33,898 nucleotides of DNA from Streptomyces brasiliensis (lineage in GTDB: Bacteria; Actinomycetota; Actinomycetes; Streptomycetales; Streptomycetaceae). Positions 22,055 to 29,961 of the stretch are shown piece by piece (position 1 is the first letter of the stretch; every line of letters begins with the position of its first letter). The notes under the pieces were generated by a model that worked only from the letters and a program-made list of their open reading frames with translations, was not told the DNA's origin and ran no database searches. Made by a program: the position numbers and the translations under genes. The DNA is taken from NCBI RefSeq assembly GCF_014647875.1, contig NZ_BMQA01000066.1:1-33898 (forward strand), read 5' to 3'.

Positions 22055-23758
22055 ATGAGCCACGGTCACACGCATGACCACGGTCACCACCATCACCACC
22101 ACGGCGACGGCGAAGCCACCTCGCTGCCGCCCGCGCTCGACCTCTCCGTCCCGGACGAGGAGCTGACCCCCGGCCAGCTCTCGCGCCGTTCGATGCTGCG
22201 CCGTACCGGACTGCTCGGTGCCGGCCTCGCCGCGGGCAGCGTGCTCGGCGGCGCGGGCCAGGCCGCCGCGTCGGCGCCCGCGACGGCGTCCTCGCACGGT
22301 GGGCGCTCCGGCGGTTACCTGTGGCTGGCCGGCGACCACCACATCCACACGCAGTACAGCTCCGACGCCAAGTACCGGGTCATCGACCACGTCCGGCAGG
22401 CAAACGCGCACGGCCTCGACTGGATGGTCATCACCGACCACGGCAGCGAGCAGCACGCCAAGATCGGTGTCGAGAAGGTCAACCCCGACATCGTTGCCGC
22501 GCGCGACGATATCGACGACACCCTGGTCTTCCAGGGCCTGGAGTGGAACATCCCGGCGGCCGAGCACGGCACGGTCTTCGTGCACCCCGGCCGCAACGAG
22601 GTCGCCGTGCTCAAGGAGTTCGAGAACTCCTTCGACGGCTCGGTCAAGGGCGCCGGCGCCGGCACCCCGGCCAACGAGGCCCTCGCCATCGCCGGTTTCA
22701 ACTTCCTCGCCGAGCAGGTGCAGCGCCGCAAGATCAAGGACGCCCTGTTCCTGGCCAACCACCCGGCGCGCAAGGGCATCGACTCCCCGCACGAGATCCG
22801 TGCCTGGCGCGACGCCCAGCCCGACATCGCCGTAGGGTTCGAGGGCGCCCCCGGCCACCAGGCCGGCGGACTGCCCGCCCCGAAGGGCCCCGGCGGCGCG
22901 CGCGGCATCTACGACAACAGCCCCAGCGCCGACTCCTTCGCCGGCTACCCGCTGGAGAGCTACCGCACCTGGGGCGGCTTCGACTGGATGACCGCCACGG
23001 TCGGCGGCCTGTGGGACAGCCTGCTCGCCGAGGGCAAGCCCTGGTGGATCACCGCCAACTCCGACTCCCACAACGTGTACGCCGACTCCGCCGTGCGCGG
23101 CCCGAACAGCGACTTCAACGCCAACGGCCGTTACGACGACCCGGTGTACGGCGGCGGCATCAGCCTCACGGACACCGACTTCTGGCCCGGCCAGTACAGC
23201 CGCACCCACGTCGGCGCCGCCTCCTTCTCGTACCAGGCGGTCATGGACGGCATCCGCGCCGGCCGTGTCTGGGTCGACCACGGCGGACTGATCAGCGGTC
23301 TCGACGCGCGGCTGCGCTCGGGCGGCCGTGAGGTGACGCTCGGCGGCGCCCTGCACGTGCGCCGCGGCAGCCAGGTCGACCTGGTCGTCCAGATCAGCCT
23401 GGCCAACGGCCCCAACTGGTCCCAGTTCGTGCCCTCGCTGGCCCGCGTCGACGTCATCCAGGGCGCCGTCACCGGCCCGGTCGCGGACAAGGACGTCTTC
23501 ACCACCCCGGCCACCAAGGTGGTGAAGTCCTTCGAGGTGAACAAGGCCACCGGTGTAGTCCGGCTGACGTACGGCCTGGGCCGGGTGGACAAGCCGCTCT
23601 ACGTCCGGCTGCGCGGCACCGACGGCAACCGTTCCGCGGTGGGTCTGAACGGCTCCGCCGTCGACCCGGCGGGTCCGGCCATCGACGTGCTCGGCGACGC
23701 CGACCCGTGGAAGGACCTGTGGTTCTACTCCAACCCCATGTGGGTCCTGCCCGCATGA
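22055..23758 (+). CDS. Tat-exported PHP-domain phosphoesterase with His-rich N-terminus
   Basis: This is a 567-residue protein. ATG 22055 follows GGGAG at 6 nt. Residues 2-16 are almost all His and Gly (HGHTHDHGHHHHHH). A twin-arginine signal, SRRSML at 43-48, follows, with a hydrophobic stretch to about 70 and an Ala-rich cleavage region. The PHP metal site is visible: DHHIHTQYS (His96, His98), ITDHGS (Asp128, His129), later HP and SDSH. PHP proteins are trinuclear metal phosphoesterases. The C-terminal part (about 390-567) is a beta-rich extension. Tat export would fit a cofactor loaded before secretion. The stop overlaps the next gene start (ATGA). The substrate is unknown. Confidence 0.85.
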   Translation: MSHGHTHDHGHHHHHHGDGEATSLPPALDLSVPDEELTPGQLSRRSMLRRTGLLGAGLAAGSVLGGAGQAAASAPATASSHGGRSGGYLWLAGDHHIHTQYSSDAKYRVIDHVRQANAHGLDWMVITDHGSEQHAKIGVEKVNPDIVAARDDIDDTLVFQGLEWNIPAAEHGTVFVHPGRNEVAVLKEFENSFDGSVKGAGAGTPANEALAIAGFNFLAEQVQRRKIKDALFLANHPARKGIDSPHEIRAWRDAQPDIAVGFEGAPGHQAGGLPAPKGPGGARGIYDNSPSADSFAGYPLESYRTWGGFDWMTATVGGLWDSLLAEGKPWWITANSDSHNVYADSAVRGPNSDFNANGRYDDPVYGGGISLTDTDFWPGQYSRTHVGAASFSYQAVMDGIRAGRVWVDHGGLISGLDARLRSGGREVTLGGALHVRRGSQVDLVVQISLANGPNWSQFVPSLARVDVIQGAVTGPVADKDVFTTPATKVVKSFEVNKATGVVRLTYGLGRVDKPLYVRLRGTDGNRSAVGLNGSAVDPAGPAIDVLGDADPWKDLWFYSNPMWVLPA

Positions 23759-24366
23759 CCGCACCACACGACGCGTCCGGCGTCCGCACCGTGATCGGGG
23801 TGGACGCCGGCACGGCGAGCCTGCGGGAGGCCGACCACCTGGTCCACGACCTGGTGGCCCGCCTCGGCCTCCCGCCGGGCACGCTCGTCTGCACCCACCT
23901 GGTCCGCGCCGAGGACCGCCGGGGCACGGCCGTCTCCCTCGCCCTGCCCGACGCGGGGACGGCCGAGGAGGCGTGGCGGAGCATCACCGGCCCGGAGACT
24001 CCGGGGCTGGGCGCGGCCCTGGGCGACCTGTCGTACGGCCCGGAGCCGGCGGCGCGCGCCGCCGCGCGAGCCGCCGCGGAGCACGCCGGCCGGGAGGCCG
24101 GCCGGGCCGTGGTGTTCCCGGGAGTCGAGCACCTCACCGGCACGGTCACCGTGGCCGACGTGCTCGCCCTGACCGCCGTCGAGCACCTCACCGTGCTCGG
24201 AGCACCCGACGTGCCCGATCCCGCCACGCCGGTCGTCACCCGCGACCACGTACGCCCCGAGTGGCGCGGCGGCCGGCTGACACTCGCCCTCGTCCCGGCG
24301 GCGGGCGGCGCCCTGGCACCCTTCGAGGTGCCGAATCCCACACCCTGCTGCGCGGACCACGCCTGA
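23755..24366 (+). CDS. Unknown protein coupled to the PHP-domain gene, with C-terminal Cys-Cys motif
   Basis: This is a 203-residue protein whose ATG lies within the stop of the PHP gene. No signal peptide or membrane helix is seen, so it should stay in the cytoplasm. It is Ala-rich with an alpha/beta pattern: VRTVIGVDAGTASLREADHLVHDL near the start, VVFPGVEHLTGTVTVADVLALTAVEHL in the middle. It ends in PNPTPCCADHA, where the two Cys and the following Asp/His could bind a metal. No family is recognised. Strict coupling to a secreted, His-rich metalloenzyme candidate suggests it may be a chaperone or metal-handling partner; this is inference. Confidence 0.78.
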   Translation: MTAPHDASGVRTVIGVDAGTASLREADHLVHDLVARLGLPPGTLVCTHLVRAEDRRGTAVSLALPDAGTAEEAWRSITGPETPGLGAALGDLSYGPEPAARAAARAAAEHAGREAGRAVVFPGVEHLTGTVTVADVLALTAVEHLTVLGAPDVPDPATPVVTRDHVRPEWRGGRLTLALVPAAGGALAPFEVPNPTPCCADHA

Positions 24367-24545
24367 CCGAGACCGCCGTTCCGCCGAGGAACCAGTGGTG
24401 TGAAGTGGCGTATGTGACGGTTGTGCCCGCTCTCATGGGTCCATGCACCTGCAAGGATGGCCGAACTCCGACGGTAGGCCGTCCTGGAAGCGCCGCGTCC
24501 GGTCCCCTTATCGGCCATACAGAACGTGACCGGTTGTCGTCCGGC

Positions 24546-24591
24546 ACGGTGGTCTGCCCACCAGGCAATTGCCTGGTGGGCAGACCACCGT
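24546..24591. terminator. 46-bp perfect palindrome after the PHP operon
   Basis: Two 23-bp arms are exact complements with no spacer, from ACGGTGGTCTGC to GCAGACCACCGT, centred on AATT at 24567-24570. As RNA it forms a very long perfect stem, so a strong terminator is the simplest reading. No T-tract follows. As DNA it could extrude a cruciform. Confidence 0.65.
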
Positions 24592-24845
24592 CAGGGTGGA
24601 GTTGAACCTTGTTCAGGCTTGAGCGGTTTCTCTCCGTAGCCCGTGCGGATCAGGTCAAGTCCACCTCCGTATCGCACAGTTGATGCGGAATGCAAGATGC
24701 CGTAATTCAGTCAACCTACGAGGTGATCTTGGCCGAGATGGATCGATAAGTAGACAATTATTTGGGCGTCAGCCTGGGCGAAGAACCACTGCCCGATGAA
24801 CGACCTCCGTTCCGGCCGGACCGGGGGCAGCGTGCAGGAGGGGTT
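24592..24845 (+). promoter_or_regulatory. Lower-GC leader region of the acyl-CoA dehydrogenase-like gene
   Basis: The sequence is unusually AT-rich around 24695-24765 (e.g. GATAAGTAGACAATTATTTG), which suits a promoter and untranslated leader. A 19-codon ORF (24690-24749, MQDAVIQSTYEVILAEMDR) could be a leader peptide but has only a weak ribosome site. From 24367 to 24545 nothing recognisable is seen. Confidence 0.4.
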
Positions 24846-26081
24846 GTGGAACGCTATTTCACCAGCGGATGGCATGAGAACTTGCGACTTCGCGTGCGCG
24901 AGTTCGCCGAGCGGGAGGTGCGTCCGCGGGTAGCGGAGATGGAGGCGTCGCGCACCGTGGCACATGAGCTGTCACGGCTCATAGCCCGGCAGGGCTGGAT
25001 CGGCGTCACCATCGGCAGGGAATACGGCGGGATGGGGGCCGGGCACCTGGCCAAGACCATCATCATCGAGGAACTCGCCCGCGTCAGCGGGGCGATGGGG
25101 GCCATGGTGCAGGCCTCCCAGCTCGGTGTCGCCAAGATCATCCACTTCGGCAACGAGCTGCAGAAGAGGACCTGGCTGCCGCGCGTCGCCGCCGGCGTCT
25201 GCCTGCCCACCATCGCGGTCACGGAGGTGGAGTCGGGCGGCCATGTGCTCGGCATGCGCACCACCGCCGTCCGTGACGGCGACGACTACATCCTCAATGG
25301 CCACAAGATCTTTGTCGGTAACAGCCACGTCGGCGACCTGCACGGGGTCGTCGTCCGCACCGGCGAGGGATCGAGGGGACTGTCGGCCTTCCTCGTCGAG
25401 GCGGACCGCCCCGGTTTCTCGCTGGGCGAGCACCGGCCCGCCATGGGCCTGCACGGCTTCAGCTTCGGCAAACTCCTCTTCGACAACTGCCGTGTCCCGG
25501 CCTCGAATCTGCTCGGCGTCGAGGGCCAGGGCCTGTCCGTCGCCTACTCCTCGAGCATCCTGTACGGCCGGCCCAACCTCACCGCGGTCTCGCTCGGCAT
25601 CCACCAGGCCGCCTTCGAGGAGACGGCCGCCCTCTGCCTCAAACGCGAGCGGTACGGCGCACCGCTCGGCGAACTCAACAACATCAAGCTGAAACTGGGC
25701 CGGATGAAGTCCCGCCTGATGACGGCGAGGCTCGCCGCCTATCACGCCGTATACCTGCTCGACCAGGGGCTGCCGTGCGACACGGAGCTCATGAACGCCA
25801 AATTCCTCAACCACGAGTCCGCCGTCGAATCCACCCGCGACGCCATGGAGATCCACGCCGCCAGCGGGCTGTTCACCGACCGCCCCGTCGAGCGGTATCT
25901 GCGCGACGCCTATCACATCTACGCCCCCGCGGGCACCTCCGAGATCCAGCTGCTGCGGCTGGGTGAGGAGGCGCTCGGCACGGCCAAGGGCCAGTGGTCC
26001 GAGCGGCTGTCCGGTCTCGTACGGACCGTGCGGCCGCAACGCCCGCTGGGGCAGCTGGAGACGGCCGGGCACGCGGGCTGA
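24846..26081 (+). CDS. Acyl-CoA dehydrogenase-like flavoprotein lacking the usual catalytic Glu
   Basis: This is a 411-residue acyl-CoA dehydrogenase fold protein. GTG 24846 follows AGGAGG and matches the family N-terminus (VERYFTSGWHENLRLRVREFAEREVRPRV). FAD/acyl segments are present: PTIAVTEVESGGHVLGMRTTA, NGHKIFVGNSHVGD, and the C-terminal AGTSEIQLLRLGEEALG. The catalytic Glu of medium-chain enzymes sits just before G-T in YEGT; here that residue is Ala (YAPAGTSE). The alternative site of isovaleryl-CoA dehydrogenases, before RLVLAAGPVG, aligns with Gly in LYGRPNLTAVSLG. It may use another base or another chemistry. The gene is monocistronic and converges on the conservon. Confidence 0.87.
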   Translation: MERYFTSGWHENLRLRVREFAEREVRPRVAEMEASRTVAHELSRLIARQGWIGVTIGREYGGMGAGHLAKTIIIEELARVSGAMGAMVQASQLGVAKIIHFGNELQKRTWLPRVAAGVCLPTIAVTEVESGGHVLGMRTTAVRDGDDYILNGHKIFVGNSHVGDLHGVVVRTGEGSRGLSAFLVEADRPGFSLGEHRPAMGLHGFSFGKLLFDNCRVPASNLLGVEGQGLSVAYSSSILYGRPNLTAVSLGIHQAAFEETAALCLKRERYGAPLGELNNIKLKLGRMKSRLMTARLAAYHAVYLLDQGLPCDTELMNAKFLNHESAVESTRDAMEIHAASGLFTDRPVERYLRDAYHIYAPAGTSEIQLLRLGEEALGTAKGQWSERLSGLVRTVRPQRPLGQLETAGHAG

Positions 26082-26087
26082 ACCGCA

Positions 26088-26123
26088 GGGAGCCACGGAC
26101 ACAGCGTCGTGCCCGCGGCTCCC
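26088..26123. terminator. Hairpin between convergent acyl-CoA dehydrogenase-like and GAF genes
   Basis: GGGAGCC-A-CGG pairs with CCG-C-GGCTCCC (11-position stem, one mismatch, 14-nt loop), 6 bp after the dehydrogenase stop and 55 bp from the GAF gene stop. It could serve both genes. Confidence 0.55.
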
Positions 26124-26177
26124 GTGCACGTTGTGCGGGCCCGCCCCGCGCCGTCCGGGGAGGCGGAACCCGTGCGT

Positions 26178-26774
26178 TCACCTGCCGCGCCGCTCCTCCA
26201 AGTCGTGGATGCGGCCGACCAGTTGCTCCGCCAGCGCCTTGATGGTCGCCAGGCCCTCGCGCCCCCACGGATGGGTGTCCGTGTCCACGACGCAGATCGT
26301 GCCCAGGGCGATACCCGTCTTCCAGTCGATCAGCGGCGCGCCCATGTACGAGCGGATGCCGATCTCGTCCACGACCCGGTTGCCCGCGAACCGCGGGTAG
26401 TCGCAGACGTCCTCGAGGACGAGCGCCTTCTTGCGCACGACCACGTGCGGGCAGTACCCCTGGTCGCGCGTCATCGTCCGGCCGACCTGGTTCTGCTGCG
26501 GGGGCGCCGCCTCCAGTTGCACCCCGGGGCTGCCGGCGGCGTACAGACCGGCGAAGTACTGGCGGTTCTCGTCGATGAAGTTGACCATCGAGAACGGCGC
26601 GCCGGTGACCTCGGCCAGATTGCGGGCGAACTCGTCGAACTCCGGGACGGGCGTGTCCCCGAAGCCGAGTTCGCGCAGCCGCGCCACCCGGGCGGGGGCG
26701 TCACGGTCCTCGGGCGTCAGCAGCAGATGGCTGGTCGGGTCGTACGAGGTGTGGTAGGGAACCGGGGCTGACAT
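26178..26774 (-). CDS. GAF domain protein associated with the conservon
   Basis: This is a 198-residue protein. ATG 26774 follows GGAG. A short helical N-terminus (ARVARLRELGFGDTPVPEFDEFARNLAEVTG) leads into a GAF fold: FSMVNFIDENRQYFAGLYA, then GYCPHVVVRKKALVLEDVCDYPRFAGN, then IRSYMGAPLIDWKTGIALGTICVVD. GAF domains bind small ligands such as cyclic nucleotides, haem or aromatics; CPH with its Cys is common in GAF sensors. It is the last gene after cvnA-B-C-D, 32 bp from cvnD, so it is probably part of the same transcript and may supply signal input or output to the conservon GTPase. Confidence 0.87.
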   Translation of the reverse strand: MSAPVPYHTSYDPTSHLLLTPEDRDAPARVARLRELGFGDTPVPEFDEFARNLAEVTGAPFSMVNFIDENRQYFAGLYAAGSPGVQLEAAPPQQNQVGRTMTRDQGYCPHVVVRKKALVLEDVCDYPRFAGNRVVDEIGIRSYMGAPLIDWKTGIALGTICVVDTDTHPWGREGLATIKALAEQLVGRIHDLEERRGR

Positions 26775-26806
26775 GCAGGCTCCATTCGGTCGCACCGGCC
26801 GATGGC

Positions 26807-27409
26807 TCAGCGCGACAGGTTAAGCTCCGCGGGCGTGGTGCCGGGAGTCGAGGCGAGCAGATGCTGGACGAGTGCGATCAACACACGGGTGGAGGAGTTG
26901 CACTGCCGCGCGTCGCACATGACGACGGGGACGTCGGGCTTGAGATCGAGGGCCGCGCGCACCTCATCGGACTCGTAGCGGTAGGCGCCGTCGAACTCGT
27001 TGACGGCCACGATGAATCCGATGCCGCGCCGCTCGAAGAAGTCGACGGCGGCGAAGCAGTGGTCCAGCCGGCGGGTGTCCGCCAGGACCACGGCACCCAG
27101 CGCCCCGTTGGACAACTCATCCCACATGAACCAGAAACGCTCCTGGCCGGGGGTGCCGAACAGGTACAGCACATGATCCTGGTCCAGCGTCATGCGGCCG
27201 AAGTCCATCGCCACGGTGGTGGTCGTCTTGGCCTCGATGCCCACCAGGCTGTCCGTACGGGCGCTGACCGAGGTCAGCAACTCCTCGGTGCTCAGCGGCT
27301 CGATCTCGCTGACCGCTCCGACGAAGGTGGTCTTGCCGACCCCGAAGCCTCCGGCGATGAGGATCTTCAGGGCGGTCGGGAAGGGGTCAGAGCCGCTTGC
27401 GAAGGCCAT
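26807..27409 (-). CDS. cvnD: Conservon small GTPase (CvnD)
   Basis: This is a 200-residue Ras/MglA-like GTPase. The P-loop GGFGVGKTT is at residues 20-28, TTTTVAMDFGR forms the switch region, FGTPGQERF at 84-92 replaces the usual DxxG (a feature of this group), and VAVNEFDG gives the base-recognition NxxD. ATG 27409 overlaps the 3' end of cvnC by 23 bp. In streptomycete conservons CvnA, B, C and D form a membrane-associated complex resembling a eukaryotic GPCR/G-protein system, where CvnD is the switch. The GAF gene follows on the same strand. Confidence 0.94.
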   Translation of the reverse strand: MAFASGSDPFPTALKILIAGGFGVGKTTFVGAVSEIEPLSTEELLTSVSARTDSLVGIEAKTTTTVAMDFGRMTLDQDHVLYLFGTPGQERFWFMWDELSNGALGAVVLADTRRLDHCFAAVDFFERRGIGFIVAVNEFDGAYRYESDEVRAALDLKPDVPVVMCDARQCNSSTRVLIALVQHLLASTPGTTPAELNLSR

Positions 27410-27764
27410 GCAGCACCGCCTCCAGGAGGTTTCGATCGGTCGGGGAGGCCGCCTCGACGGCACGGGGCGCCCGTGTGGTCAGCGCCTGGTGCGTCACGAG
27501 GTCGGAGAGCAGGACTTTGGTGATGACGGCCGGCAGCCGCAGGTGAGCGGCCACCTCGGCGACGGAGACCGGCGCACCGCACAGGGCGAGTACCTGGTCG
27601 TAGTCGGGGCCGAGGTAAGTCTGCGGCCGGGTGCCGGTCGCCATCACGAGGGTGAGGAGGTCGAAGTGCGAGGAGGGACGGGTGCGCCCGTTACTCACGG
27701 TGTACGGCCGTACTAACCTGCCGGCCTCATCGTCGAGCCACGACCCCTCCTCCGCGTCCGACAT
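27387..27764 (-). CDS. cvnC: Conservon DUF742 protein (CvnC)
   Basis: This is a 125-residue DUF742 protein with a winged-helix-like pattern: FDLLTLVMATGTR, then YLGPDYDQVLALCGAPVSVAEVAAHLRLPAVITKVLLSDLVTHQALTTRAP, then a C-terminal LLEAVLHGLRKRL helix. The N-terminal acidic SDAEEGSWLDDEAGRLVRPY motif is typical. ATG 27764 lies 2 nt after the cvnB stop, and its 3' end overlaps cvnD, so translation of the operon is tightly coupled. CvnC is thought to link the CvnB and CvnD proteins in the conservon complex; DNA binding is not established. Confidence 0.92.
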   Translation of the reverse strand: MSDAEEGSWLDDEAGRLVRPYTVSNGRTRPSSHFDLLTLVMATGTRPQTYLGPDYDQVLALCGAPVSVAEVAAHLRLPAVITKVLLSDLVTHQALTTRAPRAVEAASPTDRNLLEAVLHGLRKRL

Positions 27765-27766
27765 CC

Positions 27767-28204
27767 TCAGCGCCCCGGATCCATGGACGCGCCGACCGCC
27801 GCCTGACGGGCGGGCGTGGCCAGGTACGGTCGAACGCTCTTGACCAGCATGGCCATTTCGTAGCCGAGGACGGCCGCGTCGGCCTCCCGCTCGGCCAGCA
27901 CGGCCAGACAGGCACCGGAGCCCGCCGCGCACACGAACAGCAGCGCGGTGTCGAGTTCGACCACGACCTGGCGTACGTCGGCTCCCTGGGCGAACTGGAT
28001 GCCCGCGCTGCGGGCGAGCGAGTGGAGACCGGACGCCAGGGCGGCCAGGTGTTCCGCCTCCGCCTGGGTCTCGATCCCGTCGAAAGCCTTCGCCAGTCCG
28101 TCGGAAGACAGCAGCAGGGCGCTGCGGGTGTAGGGGACCCGCTGGACGAGTCCGGCCAGCAACCAGTCCAGGTTCTTCGGCTGGCCAGCATGCATGTCGC
28201 TCAC
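27767..28204 (-). CDS. cvnB: Conservon roadblock/LC7 protein (CvnB)
   Basis: This is a 145-residue roadblock/LC7-fold protein: NLDWLLAGLVQRVPYTRSALLLSSDGLAKAF begins the domain, followed by HLAALASGLHSLARSAG and VVVELDTALLFVCAAGSGACLAVLAE. Such proteins act with small GTPases, as MglB does with MglA, and are likely partners or activating proteins of CvnD. GTG 28204 follows AGGAGAAG rather distantly; ATG 28195 is an alternative start. It lies 41 bp after cvnA and 2 bp before cvnC in one operon. Confidence 0.93.
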   Translation of the reverse strand: MSDMHAGQPKNLDWLLAGLVQRVPYTRSALLLSSDGLAKAFDGIETQAEAEHLAALASGLHSLARSAGIQFAQGADVRQVVVELDTALLFVCAAGSGACLAVLAEREADAAVLGYEMAMLVKSVRPYLATPARQAAVGASMDPGR

Positions 28205-28245
28205 GATGGCGTTCTTCTCCTAGCTACAAGTACGGAGCCTGCGGG

Positions 28246-29961
28246 TCAGCGAGAGCTGTGGGCGGGAGGCTCGTCGGGTTCGTTGTCGGCGAGGCTCACT
28301 CCGCGGCGGAAGCTCGCCATCAGTCCCGGATCGTGCTCCACCTCGTCACCGTCGGCCCGGTGGAGGAGGGGACCGTTCCGGAGCTCGGGCACCAGGTGCT
28401 CCTGCGCGCGGCGCTGCGGCAGACTGGGGCGCTCGTCCCGGACGTTCCTGTCGTGCGTGGTCGTGCGATGTTCGTGCGGCGCGGGCGGGGCCGCCTCCAG
28501 CGCGTGCGGCTGCGCCGGGCTGTGTGTCTGCGCCGGGCCATGCGGCTGCGCCGAAGCAGCGGGCGCGCCCTGGGGCTGGACGGGCGGCAGAGGCTGGCGC
28601 AGCGCCGTGGCCGCCGCCGGGGCCGGCATCGCCTGCTGTGCGGGGGCCGCCTGCACGGGCTGGTACTGCGGCGCCGGGGGCACCTGGGGCTGGGGTGCCG
28701 CGGTGGCCGCATGGATGGCCACCTCGGAGGGGGGCTCCTCGCCGAGCAGCCCGCGCGGGATGACCAGGACGGCCTGGGTGCCGCCGTAGATGTTGCTCTG
28801 CAGCCGGACCGCGATGCCGTGCCGGCGGGCGAGCGCGGACACCACGTACAGGCCGATGCGGCCGTCGGCGAGCAGCTTGCTCAGGTCGATGTGGTCGGGC
28901 TCGGTGAGCAGCGCGTTGGTCCGCGCCTGCTCCTGCGGGGTCATGCCCAGACCGCGGTCCTCGACCTCGACGGCCAGCCCGGCGGTCACGTGCTGGGCGC
29001 GCAGCAGGACCTGGGTGTGCGGGTCGGAGAAGATCGTGGCGTTCTCCACCAGCTCGGCCAGCAGGTGGATGACGTCGGCGACGGCGTGGCCGCGCAGCGT
29101 GCCCTCGATCGGCGGGACCAGCTTGACCCGCGAGTAGTGCTCGACCTCGGCGATGGACGAACGCAGCACCTCGGTCAGCGTCACCGGGCGGGTCCACTGC
29201 CGGCGGGAGACCGAGCCGCCGAGGACGGCGACGTTCTCCGCGTGGCGGCGGATGCGGGTGGCCAGGTGGTCGACGTGGAACAGGCCCTTGAGCAGCTCCG
29301 GGTCCTCGACATCGTTCTCGAGCTGGTCGAGCATGTTGATCGCGCGGTGCACGAGGGACTGCAGGCGCCGGGCGAGGTTGACGAAGACCTCGACCTTCTC
29401 CTCGTTGTCCGGCGTGGCGGCACGGGAGAGCTGGGCCGTCTGGGCCACGACCGTGCGGGCCTGCCACATGCCGACGCTGATCTCGTACCCGAGCCGGCCC
29501 AGCGTGTCGTTGGGCGGCGGCGCGTGATGGGTGAACGGCACCTGCTCGACGGGCTCGCCGCGTTCGACCCGGCGCAGCACGTCCTGGAGGTCGGCCTGTC
29601 CGGCGGCGACGGTACGGCGCAGCGGCGCGTACTGCTGCTCCGCCCGGCGCTCCTCGGCACGCCCGGCGACCAGTCCGCCGGCCAGCACACCGCAGCCGAG
29701 GACGGCGGCGGCGGTCAGGACGGCCCACGTGGCCGCGTCCGCGGCGCCCTCCTGGCTGAGCAGGACGAAGAGGACGACGCCCACGGCGAGGAGGGCCATG
29801 AGCGCCGCGGGCAGCACGCTGAGACGCACGATTGACGAACGAATGGCCGAATCTGTCGGCGCGTCCTTGGCCGACGGTCTGCCGTGCCTGTTCCGCGTAG
29901 AGCCCGCCGCGGTCACCGGGCCTGGCTCCGAACGCACTGCATAAGTCGGGGTTTCGGGCAT
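28246..29961 (-). CDS. cvnA: Conservon histidine-kinase-like sensor (CvnA)
   Basis: This is a 571-residue membrane protein. Two helices (about 46-69 and 77-100) enclose only a very short external loop, so sensing is likely in the membrane or by partners. A helical dimerisation region follows, with EEKVEVFVNLARRLQSLVHRAIN and FHVDHLATRIRRHAENVAVLGG, then an ATPase domain with N-box ELVENATIFS, G1 EDRGLGM and GRIGLYVVSALARRHGI. The canonical H-box is absent, as in conservon kinases. The C-terminal 180 residues are Pro/Ala/Gln-rich and probably disordered. ATG 29961 follows AGAGGA. It heads the cvnABCD-GAF operon. Confidence 0.93.
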   Translation of the reverse strand: MPETPTYAVRSEPGPVTAAGSTRNRHGRPSAKDAPTDSAIRSSIVRLSVLPAALMALLAVGVVLFVLLSQEGAADAATWAVLTAAAVLGCGVLAGGLVAGRAEERRAEQQYAPLRRTVAAGQADLQDVLRRVERGEPVEQVPFTHHAPPPNDTLGRLGYEISVGMWQARTVVAQTAQLSRAATPDNEEKVEVFVNLARRLQSLVHRAINMLDQLENDVEDPELLKGLFHVDHLATRIRRHAENVAVLGGSVSRRQWTRPVTLTEVLRSSIAEVEHYSRVKLVPPIEGTLRGHAVADVIHLLAELVENATIFSDPHTQVLLRAQHVTAGLAVEVEDRGLGMTPQEQARTNALLTEPDHIDLSKLLADGRIGLYVVSALARRHGIAVRLQSNIYGGTQAVLVIPRGLLGEEPPSEVAIHAATAAPQPQVPPAPQYQPVQAAPAQQAMPAPAAATALRQPLPPVQPQGAPAASAQPHGPAQTHSPAQPHALEAAPPAPHEHRTTTHDRNVRDERPSLPQRRAQEHLVPELRNGPLLHRADGDEVEHDPGLMASFRRGVSLADNEPDEPPAHSSR

